Source of the DNA: Maratus speciosus
Lineage: Eukaryota > Arthropoda > Arachnida > Araneae > Salticidae
DNA length: 64,000 nt
Direction of reading: 5' to 3'
Assembly: GCA_963932465.1 (NCBI GenBank)
Contig: OZ010792.1
Span: 282,579,836 to 282,643,835, forward strand
Shown: piece after piece, positions 20,602-30,401 of the stretch
Numbering within the stretch: the stretch's first letter is position 1
Layout of the letters: each line of letters opens with the position of its first letter
The notes under the pieces: model-generated
The model's database searches: none
Told to the model about the DNA's origin: nothing
The model's input: only the letters and a program-made list of their open reading frames with translations
Translations under genes and position numbers: made by a program

Positions 20602-23584
20602 CTAGCAAACCCTGCGGCTTTGCTCGCGTGATAGTGGAAATATGCCAAATGATATTCATATGTCTAACTTTTATTTTTTTTTTTAAATATATACTTTTAG
20701 AAATAATTCAAAAATTGCTATTTAAAACAGAGTTTAACTAAACCTCATTATTACACTGCATTAGGCAGAAATGAGACTTAAATTAATAAAAAGAACTAAA
20801 ACTAAATAAATGATAATTTAGAAAATATTTTGAAGCTTTTATGCTCATTTCAGTATTCATTTGAAGTATTGAATAAACCGTTCTTAGTACTCATTTACGT
20901 CTAATAAATAACCATCATCTCAAATTCCAAACTTCTTGTCTATCGGTCTACAACCTGTCTGGTAGCAGTGGCACTGCCATAAAATGCCTATGTTGAAACA
21001 CAAACTGTCGTCATTAATTTGGCAACAATTATTTTGAAATCGGTTTGGTATTTCCTAATATTCCATAGAAATGGTAATTCAGAAAGTTTTAAAGAATTTT
21101 TTTAGGACATTTGTTGTTTCTCCTGCCAACCCGGTTGGATGTATTTATGTCGGCCAAGTATCAGCACGTGGGATATAGGCCCTAAGGGGGGGGAGGGAGT
21201 GCCTTCCGTGGAGGTCTTTCTAAGGGAACCTAACCCGTATTAACGCTTGGAGAACCAAGGTTCGAAGAAAACCACCTGCCAACCCGGTGTGATAATGGCA
21301 CTGGCATAAAATATAACCTCTGTAGAATCAGAGACTGTCACCATTGATTCGCAACCTTTACTTTTGCAATCGGTTTGCTAATTTCCTCAGATTGCAAGAA
21401 ATCGTGATTTAGGACTTTTTTAGTATGCTTTTCGCCTCTTCCCTTCGCTTCACCTCCTTTAAATTTGGAATTTATTTTCGGCCGTTCTTAGAGGGCATTT
21501 ATATGTTATAAGTAACAACCACTTCATATTTAAAGTTTCTAGCCTCTTCAGTATCACAGAAATTGCAACTTAGAACGTTTTTTGCTCCTGCAAATTCTAG
21601 ACGGTCGTGACACGAACATGCAATAGAGCCTATGTTGACGCAAAGGCTATCATGATCAATTTTAAACCACTACGTTTGAAATCAGTTTGCTACTTTCTGA
21701 GTTTGCGTGAAATCGCCATTTAGAACGTTTTTAGAACGCTTTTCGCGCATTATCACCATTCGTAAATTTCGATTTTTTAAAGAAATATTCTTAAAGATCA
21801 TTTGTGTCTCAAGACTTACCATCCCAAATTTCATTCTAGGCCCTTTAGTAGCACAAAAATCGCATTTTTAGAACGTTTTATGCTCCTTCACAACCTTTGG
21901 GGTAATGGTACTGACATAAAATATAGCTTATATTGGAGCAAGGGCTGTCACCATCATTTTGTCACCATTATTTTTAAATCGGTTCGTTACTTCCTGAGAT
22001 AGCGTAGAAATCGCCATTTACAATGTTTTTTAGAACGCTTTTTACGCTTTTTAACTCCCCCCCCCCCGCCTTTAAATTTTGAATGTTTTAAGAAATATTC
22101 TTGGAGAGCATTTATATCTTATAAGTAACTACCATTCTGTATTTCATGTTTCTAGGCCCTTCAGTAACACAAAAATCGCATTTTTGGACTTTTTTGCTCC
22201 TGCACCCCCTTTGCGGTAGTAGTACCAAATGGTAGTACCGACAAAAAATATAGCCTATGTTGGACAAAGGGCTGTCACCATCATTTTGATAACATTAGTT
22301 TTTAAATCGGTTCCTTACTTCCTGAGAATAAGTGGAAATCGCCATTTAGAACGTTTTCTGCGCATTTTCACCCCTTTAAATTTCGAATGTTTTACGAAAT
22401 GTTCTTAGAGATCATTTATATCTTATAAGTAACTACCATTCCAAATTTCATGTTTGTAGACTTTTCAGAAACACAAAAATCGCATTTTTAGAACGTTTTT
22501 TGCTCCTGAACCCTCCTTGGGGTAGTGGCACCGACATAAAATATAGCCCATGTTGGAGCTTTCACCATCATTTTGATACCATTAGTTTTTAAATCGGTTC
22601 CTTACTTCCTGAGAATAAGTGGAAATCGCCATTTAGAACGTTTTCTGCGCATTTTCACCCCCTTTAAATTTCAAGTGTTTTACGAAATGTTCTTAGAGAT
22701 CATTTATATAAGTAACTACCATTCCAAATTTCATGTTTGTAGGACTTTCAAAAACACAAAAATCGCATTTTTAGAACTTTTTTTGCTCCTGAACCCCCCT
22801 TGGGGTAGTGGCACCGACATAAAGTATAACCCATGTTGGAGCAAGGGCTTTTACCATAATCTTGACACCATTATGTTTTAAATCGATTCGTTACTTCCTG
22901 AGAATGCGTAGAAATCGCCATTTAGAACGTTTTTAGAACGTTTTTTGCGCATTTTCACCCCCTTTAAATTTCGAATGTTTTAAAAAATGTTGTTAGAGAT
23001 CATTTATATCTTATAAATAACTACCATTCCAAATTTCATGTTTCTAGGCCTTTCAGAAACACAAAAATCGCATTTTTAGAACGTCTTTTGCTCCTGCACC
23101 ACGTTTGGGATAGCGGCACCGACATAAAATATAGGCTAAGTTGGAGCAAGGGCTTTCACCATCATTTTGACACAATTATTTTTTAAATCGGTTCCTTACT
23201 TCCTGAGATTGCGTAGAAATCACCATTTAGAACGTTTTTTAGAACTCTTTTTGTGCACTTTCACCCCTTTAAATTTCGAATGTTTTAAGAAATGTTATTA
23301 GAGATCATTTATATCTTATAAGTAACTACCATTCCAAATTTCATGTTTCTAGGCGCTTCAGTAACACAAAAATCGCATTTTCAGAATGTTTTTGCTCCTG
23401 CCCCCCCCCCTCCCCCCCTCCTTCGTGTTAGTGACACGGACATAAGATACAGCCTATGTTCTAATGGGGACTAACACAATCATTTTGATATCAATACTTT
23501 TGATATCGGTTCGGTAGCTCCAGATATTACCTCGAACAAACACACATACAAACAATTTTTACTTCTTTATAATATTGGTATAGA
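20602..23584 (-). mobile_element. non-autonomous Helitron, 2.98 kb
   Basis: On the minus strand it starts A|TCTATACC..ATTATAAAGAAG (5' end, 23584) and ends with a hairpin, GCAAAGCC-GCAG-GGTTTGC, followed directly by CTAG|T (20602). TC...CTRR ends, a 3' stem-loop and insertion between A and T without target duplication are the defining marks of Helitrons. An empty family A copy at about 6030 reads AATAAA|TTGGGG, confirming the A^T insertion point. The interior is about eight tandem units of roughly 300 bp (GCTCCTGCA-like phrase at about 21586, 21880, 22195, 22502, 22785, 23085 and 23392). No Rep/helicase is encoded. Confidence 0.85.
21122..21288. mobile_element. 139-bp insertion with 14-bp target duplication (SINE-like)
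   Basis: CCTGCCAACCCGGT occurs at 21122-21135 and 21275-21288, bracketing 139 bp of unusually GC-rich sequence inside the Helitron's tandem array. A long direct repeat suggests retroposition. GGTTCGAAG (about 21259) resembles a pol III B box on the plus strand. I see no clear A tail, so the class is uncertain. Confidence 0.45.
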
Positions 23585-23605
23585 TTGGGCATCAAAAATA
23601 TCTAT

Positions 23606-23839
23606 TTAACCCATTAACCACCAAAACTAAAAGGTTGACATTTTCAACTTTTTAGCTGAAAATTGTTTGCCGCCGCAAACTCTGAAAGATAATTTTTGCT
23701 TTATATGAACTTAAAAATTTATGTCTTTATGTAAGGCCAATATTTCAATTCAAAAACAGTGGTGGGTATGTAAATAACCTAAATATGTTCATTTATTTTG
23801 ACCGTTGCGTGAACGCAACACCAGCTGGTAATGGGTTAA
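23606..23839. mobile_element. piggyBac-like TTAA MITE, 234 bp
   Basis: TTAA at 23606-23609 and 23836-23839 borders ends TTAACCCATTAACCACC and (opposite strand) TTAACCCATTACCAGC. The uninterrupted family A site reads ATCTAATTAAGACTTTATT at about 6050, and here ATCTATTTAA...TTAAGACTTTATT, so the target is certain. A hairpin, GTTGCGT-GAA-CGCAAC, lies close to the right end (about 23804-23820), as in the elements at 702 and 1647. Confidence 0.85.
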
Positions 23840-24010
23840 GACTTTATTAAAATTGAGATCTGAGCAGGGTTTTCGAACTTTTAGGCTTCATGGACCTTTT
23901 TGAAGAAATGCGCGTGTTTGCCTCTATTTCTTTTTTACTTTTAAGGAACAATAATAGAAAAAGGAAACAAAGAAAACACAACGAATCAATGAAAATAAAC
24001 ATAATTTTTA
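23840..24010. repeat. family A repeat, left part of a split copy
   Basis: GACTTTATTAAAATTGAG, GCAGGGTTTTCGAAC and TTTTTGAAGAAATGCGCG match the module at 3930-4080. The copy continues at 25612 after about 1.6 kb of inserted sequence. Confidence 0.65.
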
Positions 24011-24703
24011 GGGTTTCGTTCATCTGACGAAACCATATTCGTGTCACTCCCCTGTCTGTCTGTCTGACACAGAGTCCGTTCTCAGAAACTGTATATGTTA
24101 GAGATTTGAAATTTTGGATATTTATAGCTGAACACGTCACATCAAACGACGAAACATAAATTTTGAAAAAGTCTTATATTTAAATATATACTAATATAAA
24201 CGTCTACCCGTCTGGGCTCTAACTTGTGTATTTTAAACTTTTTTTCCTAACTGAGCTCCCAATTTAGTTAGAAACTTGAAATTTTGAATACTTATAGCTA
24301 ACCACTTGCGATCACACGACAAGTCATAAAAATTTAAATATGTCTTATATTTACCCGTCCGGATCTAACTTGTGTATTTTAAGCAATTTTTCAAACCTCC
24401 ACCCTTTTCACCCGGGGGGGCTCTTTTCTAACTTTTGCCGACACCCCTTTGACCACTCTTTCATATTATGCATCATAGTATTACATATTTTAGTTCTACT
24501 TTTTACCGCCAGGGGATGACTAACTATCTCGGGTGCTATGGGCCCGATCCCCTCGACTATTATATCACGGATAAGTTGTAAAGCGGAGTTCCGCTCGGAT
24601 AGAGGTTTGTTTAGAACAGTGTGCGCCCTCTGGTTGCGAAATGTGGAACTAAAAGACTTTGCAAAAGGATAAAGTGTTTTGAAAGGAATTTTAAACGAAA
24701 CCC
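24011..24703. mobile_element. hairpin-capped element with CTGT tract
   Basis: The left end is a perfect stem-loop, GGTTTCGT-TCATCTG-ACGAAACC (24012-24034). The right end carries the same stem half again (AACGAAACCC, 24694-24703). Just inside the hairpin is a CTGTCTGTCTGTCTG run (24053-24068). Two diverged internal units (AGAAACTTGAAATTTTGAAT-like) follow about 180 bp apart. This layout, subterminal inverted repeats plus a single hairpin and internal repeats, recalls Helentron-associated elements. It begins where family A breaks off. Confidence 0.55.
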
Positions 24704-24749
24704 TCGGTGCGATCTGTGATCACACTAACCCACTTGTTATATTTAACAT

Positions 24750-24945
24750 ACACTCTCAGAAATAACTTCCTTCAAAATTGACGAATATCTGGAATTTTTT
24801 CCGTTACAGGCGGTAAAACATCTGTCAATTGCAGAAAGTTCAGGAGAAATAAAAGTTGCGGACCTTAGATTCGAACCAGCCATCTTATCGGTTCAAGACG
24901 AGCACGTTAACTATTGGGCTACAGTTGTACAGAAGCAAAACACTT
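24750..24945 (-). mobile_element. tRNA-derived SINE candidate
   Basis: On the minus strand a tRNA-like head (about 24922-24857) has an A-box-like TAGCCCAATAGTTAACG and a B-box-like GGTTCGAATCT, with CTTGAAC where an anticodon loop would be. The stems do not fold into a canonical cloverleaf, so it is not a working tRNA gene. About 100 bp of unrelated body follows (to about 24757). No clear tail or target duplication was found. Confidence 0.5.
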
Positions 24946-25611
24946 TGAAGTAAATATGTTTTCTTCAAATGGGTATGGCTTGATCAATTTCTTTAAAAAT
25001 CTTTTAATTTTGAAGTTAATTTCGGGAAGATTTCGTTTTTCATGAGATTTCAATACTATAGTATTAATGTAGGAAAAAAATATGAATTATAAATATTTTT
25101 AAGTAGATTGCTAAACGTAAAATATGAATATTTTATTTTCATTCGATACGACTCTTTTTGAGTAATATCGATTTCTTTCATTTAATATTTTAATTAAAAT
25201 TTCTTTTAATGTGTTCATTTAAAATATATTTTAAATGCTAATATTTATTTATAAACAACTTTATAAATTCAACTTTATTTAACTCTATTCAACTTTAAAA
25301 AATAAATTGTGAGAGCTTTTGAATGAATGAGTAAAGTAATTGTTATTTATTTTAAACTCGAAAACATTTTTTCTTTTTTAATTAAATTAGAAATTTTTAT
25401 TTATAGAATTTTTGTTTTTTTCATTTTTAAAATAAATTCGAATTTAATACTAATAGAATCAATGCGTATACGTGCTGGGAAATGAACGGAATTTCTCCCT
25501 CTTTTTCAGACGTTCGGGAAGAATTCACGGATAAAACATATTTTCTATGAGTACGGAAATTATTCGTTAAAAAATGAGCAATAATTTAGTGTATATTGAC
25601 GAGTTGTTATG
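24946..25611. other. unannotated AT-rich stretch
   Basis: There is no reading frame or repeat boundary I can support. A somewhat GC-richer patch (about 25465-25560) has no inverted partner I could find. It belongs to the material that splits the family A copy. Confidence 0.5.
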
Positions 25612-25776
25612 ACAGTGTAAGACTTTCCAGGTAGCAAGTTCTTTAACGTGATGGGTGCGCTTTTTCACACTTACACATTTCTTGCATATTTGGTGTTATT
25701 TAACTGAAATAGAGTCATAAGCCTATAACATTTAGCTTGTTATAAAAATGCGTTTTTAAAAACAGTCAGTTTAGGC
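25612..25776. repeat. family A repeat, right part of the split copy
   Basis: GTTCTTTAACGTGATGGGTGC, CACATTTCTTGCATATTTGG and ACTGAAATAGAGTC match 4135-4215 and 6275-6350. It joins logically to 24010. Confidence 0.65.
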
Positions 25777-27397
25777 CAGGGAAAATGTACATTTTACCTT
25801 GCCAAAATGTCGGGTAGAAGATTTTTCTTCTGACTTGTTTATAATGATGCCAACACGGAAAACCAAGATTTTTAACAAAATTTCTTAAGGCTAAATTTTC
25901 TGTCGCCAAAAAACAACAAAATTTTGGAACCCTTTTTTTTAATTTTTTAAAAAAAATATCTTGAGGCCCTATGCCGTAGCATATTATTTGTCTATTACAA
26001 TATTAAAGAGGACCAAAGTCTCTACAACTTTCAACTTTTTATACACTCAATAGCAAGCGCAGCACCCCATTTCAAAAACAAGACATTTTTTTCAATTTTC
26101 ATAAAAACCGTGAAAAACGTAGTTTTGCTCCGATTATTCAAATGTTCCCCGCGAATTTAATCGCGTATGCCGGCTTCTAAAAATTATTAGCAGCAACTGA
26201 TCTATTATTTGCACACTCACATCTTTATTTTCATCTCAACAGACATTTTACTTTCAACAAATTTATATAATTTTAAAAGTAGGACAGAGTGTAGATGAAT
26301 GAGGCAATTCATATATTTAGACAGTGATTTTAAGAGTATACAATGTTAACTTCAAAGCATTGTTTAAAAGAACACTTCAATATTTAGTAACTTATTGGCA
26401 CGATAGTTTCAATTAAGAAATAATTCTTGTTTAATTTGAATAATTTTTATTATTTTGTAATTTATTATTGTATATTAATTATATTACTATTGTATTATTA
26501 TTAATATATAATGTTATTAATTTATATTATTATTGTATTATTAATTAATGTATATTTATATGAAACTACAATCCAATGTTTTCTATCTTTAAAGCAGTAA
26601 AAGATTAAAGCATATGTTACCAATAATTGGTAAATGAAATATACCATTGCATTGTGGAATAAATATTTTTTTCGCAAATTTTCATACCTATCCCATTCAT
26701 ACCTGGAAAAATATGTAAGCATTATAAAAATTATTGAAATTAAACAAAATTCTTTCTTAATTGAAACTATTGTGCCAATAAGTTACAAATACTGAAGTAT
26801 TCTTTTAAACAATGCTTTGAAGTTAACATTGTATACTCTTAAAATTACTGTCTTAATATGAGAATTGCCTCATTCATCTACACTCTGCCCTACTTTAAAA
26901 TTATACAAATTTATTAAATATAATATGTCTGTTGAGATGAAAATAAAGACACCAGTGTGCAAATAATAGATCATTTACTTCAACCAATTTTTAGAAGTCG
27001 ACATACGGGATTAAATCCGCGGGAACATTTGAATAAACGGGGCAAAACTACGTTTTTCACGGTTTTTAAGAACATTGAAAAAATTGTCTTGTTTTTTAAA
27101 TGGGGTACTGCGCTTACTATTGAGTGTATAAAAAAGTTGTAAATATGAAAGTTGTAGAAAATTTTATCTTCTTTAAAATTGTCATAGGCAAATAATATGC
27201 TACGGCAACGGGTCTCGAGATATTAAAAAAAATAATAAATAAAGGACTCAAAATGTTGTTGTTTTTTGACCCCAGAAAATTTAGCCTTAAGAAATTTTGT
27301 TAGAAAACGTGTTTTTTCCATGTTGGCATCATTATAAACAAATCAGAAAAAAAATCTTCTACCCGACCATTTGCGAGGTAAAATGTACATTTCCCAG
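25777..27397. mobile_element. foldback element with arms of about 660 bp
   Basis: The ends read CAGGGAAAATGTACATTTTA and, opposite strand, CTGGGAAATGTACATTTTAC. The arms (25777-about 26450 and about 26740-27397) match for most of their length, including GTCGGGTAGAAGATTTTT, AATGATGCCAACA and ATGAATGAGGCAATTC. A spacer of about 280 bp is extremely AT-rich (TTATTATTGTATTA repeats). Small open frames in the arms are mirror images of each other and not genes. The superfamily is unknown. Confidence 0.75.
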
Positions 27398-27609
27398 AAA
27401 AAATGAAAATGAAAACAGCGAAAAATTGTTCGACAAGGTCTTCATTAATTTTCTGTATTGAGCGAACTGAAAGAGTAAAAAAAACAAAATATGAGCTCAC
27501 TGCTCCTTGCACTTCGTTTTATTTAATTTCCAAAGAAAATTTCTTAAAAGTATGCGAAACAAAAATTGTATACAATGTTAAACTTATTTCCTAAAAAGAT
27601 ATTTTCTTA

Positions 27610-27960
27610 GATTTGCTGTTGCAACAAATTCACAAAACTTATAATGCATAAGAATTAAGACATCAAAGATCAACCAGTTCTATGAAACAATGTAATATTT
27701 CAGTAGACGAATGAATGCTCCTGCCAATAATACACTTTATAAAAATAACTCTGCAAGAAAAGTTATTTTCTTTATTTTTAGCCTTTCCGTTTTCTTCCGA
27801 TGCAGAAAACGAAAATTTCATTGGTAGACGAAATAAGGAAGAATCAATATATTTTCCCATCACATTTAAGTAGAAAATATTTCATCTCTGACTATAAAGT
27901 ATGTTAGCGATTATGTTAGACTTATATACATCATTAAAATACTAGTTATCTCATAAGTGC
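27610..27960. repeat. family B repeat, isolated copy
   Basis: It has TGCAACAAATTCACAAAAC, AATATTTCAGTAGACGAATG, then ACTTTATAAAAATAACTC, GCAGAAAACGAAAATTTCATTGG and TAGAAAATATTTCATC. The same order fills the array at 49,582-57,480. Minus-strand frames in several copies share FIKC-like words because the repeat is conserved, not because it codes. Confidence 0.65.
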
Positions 27961-28027
27961 ATTTTTGTAAAGAGAAAAAAAACAAGAATGGAGTAGAAAC
28001 TGCCTTAATAGGAGATATTATTTAGTA

Positions 28028-29421
28028 CTAGGTGGCCATAATTATACATAATAAGTGCACGTGTTTGAAAGGCGCTACAAGCTAAATTATTTGAAATATT
28101 AAACAAAAAACGAAAAATCATGCGCACGGCATAGATTATGAAATACTTTCCAACACATTCAGAATAACGTAACAAAACTACACCGTTTAATAAATTGAAA
28201 TATGGTCTCTAATTCAACCATATGGAAACGCACATTTGAAAACCAATTTCAGAAATTTCCGTCTACAATCGGAAAATTATTCGAACTCCTTGAGCAGCCT
28301 TGTATGGGATATATAGAATTGTATCTACCTACTACTATGCATGTAAAAATTTAGTTCAGTTAAGAAATACATATCTGAGTTGAAAATTCCCCTCAGCAAT
28401 TTCCGCTAATAAGGAGATTGGTACGTGAATTCTTTTGTGCAGCCCTACAATATATAGAATTTATATACAACGAGTAACATGCAAAAAATTAGTTCAATTT
28501 AAAAGCGCATACCGAAATTGAAAACTCACTTCCAGCAATTATTTCTCAAAGACAGTACTGTAACAGTTTTCTTTTGTGAGTCCTTGTAAATGAACGACAA
28601 ATGACAAATGCCATGAATCTCTTATTCTATAATACTCATCTTGTAGTCAAATTCAGTAATTAATATCAATTTCAGTACCTTTGAAATAGTGTAATGTCAT
28701 TAAAATACTCTGAAAACGATTTTTTTCCATTGAGAATAATGTAACGGAATTCTTTTAAGTGCCCTGTAAATGAACTATTAATATTACACACTTAATATAC
28801 AATACCGAACATGCCATGGTAAGTATCATGAACATATATATCAATTGCATAAAAATCCGAGTATATTTACTTGAGTTACAGCGTGAACAGACAGACAGAC
28901 GGCCAGACAAACCAAATTTATAAACACTTTTCAACTTTATTGGAAAGTGTAAAAAAAAAGTTGGTATTTATTCAGTTTAGAGCATGCGTAAATAAGTTCT
29001 GAATTAAAAAAATAATAATAAAATTTTCATATAGATGGCGCAATGTATGATAGAAAATTCTATATGAAAAAAGGGACACTTTCCTACCAGCTAAATTTTG
29101 AAACTGTTTTATGCAAAATTTGACATGATAAAGTGTTTTTACCAAAATGAGAATAATTATAGCACTGCTATGAAAGAATATCGTCGACTCAAAATATATT
29201 GATTTAAAATGGGTTATTTTTGTTGATATTTACTAAAAAAACATCTCTAACATTTAGCACCCTTTATCAGTAAAATTTCAAACTAATCCTCTCTATTGCA
29301 CAACTCGTTTCCGCATACTCTAAAATGTATAAATACCAACGCTTTTAAAATTATTCCAAATAGTTTAACTTGTAGAGCACTTCAAACACGTGGGCTTTAA
29401 ACTTTAATTATGGCCACCCTG
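28028..29421. mobile_element. TA-flanked Tc1/mariner-type element, 1.39 kb, non-autonomous
   Basis: TA flanks both ends (28026-28027, 29422-29423). The ends read CTAGGTGGCCATAATTA and, opposite strand, CAGGGTGGCCATAATTA. The TIRs extend to about 75 bp with shared CACGTGTTTGAA and GC(T/G)CTACAAG. The size equals that of a complete mariner, but the interior is a family C repeat plus AT-rich sequence and has no transposase. Confidence 0.75.
28240..28962 (-). repeat. family C repeat, copy 3 (inside the TA element)
   Basis: It consists of units of about 150-170 bp ending in phrases such as GTAAATGAAC (about 28590 and 28765). A CAGACAGACAGACGG run follows at about 28890, and the array is capped by the stem-loop CACTTTTCAA-CTTTA-TTGGAAAGTG at 28925-28949. 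It is reverse oriented relative to copies 1 and 2. Confidence 0.6.
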
Positions 29422-29423
29422 TA

Positions 29424-30401
29424 CATGCCAAAGTTGTTATAATAAATAAATATCTTTTTAATTTTCCATTACTTTTATTTTTATAGCCTTCAAAAGATTT
29501 TCTTTGTTCAAGTACCTATCCTCCAAATTTCATGATTTTAAAGCCAGCGGTTGAAACTATTTGTTATAAAATACCTTTTATTGTATTTGCTGATATGTAA
29601 GCAGTAGGGTTTAACTGTGATTTAGCTCAGAAATAATTCCATTACCTTATGGTAAAACACAACGTAAAGATGAATGAAAATAGAGGTAAGACTTGGTGCC
29701 ATGTAGTTTAAGTAAACAAAACAATGCTTTGAGCACCAATATAATCAGTAGTACGTAACTATATATTTTATTTTTAGGGTTATGGAGATATTTCTAATTC
29801 AAGTCACAGAAAAATCCCACTGTTTAATTATCACCAATACAATAACAGATACAATAACAAATAGGCTCAATCACAGGTTTTCAAATTATTAAATTTCGAG
29901 AAAATGTAATTTTTGTAGTGTAGATGCTTACAAAGGAGGTACGGGAGTGTTTTTTTTTTTTCAACCTCCGATGGAGTATAAAATAGTGCTCCCGATGGGG
30001 TACGTACTTCAGTTATAAGTTTAAACGATATACATATAATACGCTTCTTCTAAATACGAATACCTTAAAATATACGTTTAAACGTATCCTGATACGTATA
30101 AAGGTACATCGATTAAACGTATATTTAAGCATACGTACATTTAAAGTATACGTATATTTCAAGTATCGTATCTACTTTTAATAACAATGGACCTCATCAG
30201 TCTTAAGCCACTGAATGGAGAATAAGCTGGAAATCGGTGGCGTTATCGTAGCAACCTGCATATTATGTTTCATACATAATATCTTGTTATTTTCTTCTGT
30301 AAATATTTTAATTCATTTATTTTCTTCTAATTTTCATTAAATTAAGTGTAAAATGTTATATAAATCTGCTGGAATAGTTTAAATTGTTTTATAAATCTAT
30401 A
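29424..30401. other. AT-rich stretch with a TATACG-rich patch
   Basis: Mostly featureless. At about 29952 CAACCTCCGATGG occurs, whose complement appears at about 40088. At 30040-30175 the sequence is dense in ACGTAT/ATACGT words (TATACGTTTAAACGTATC). A related TACGTATA-rich patch lies at 38700-38880. No gene is seen. Confidence 0.5.

Noticed and set aside
22573..22881. 102-codon frame in the first Helitron and a similar one at 30983-31183 in the second
   Set aside because: Both are the same tandem unit read in one frame; no Rep, helicase or other domain.
24857..24922. Functional tRNA gene
   Set aside because: The anticodon and acceptor stems do not pair; better explained as the head of a SINE.
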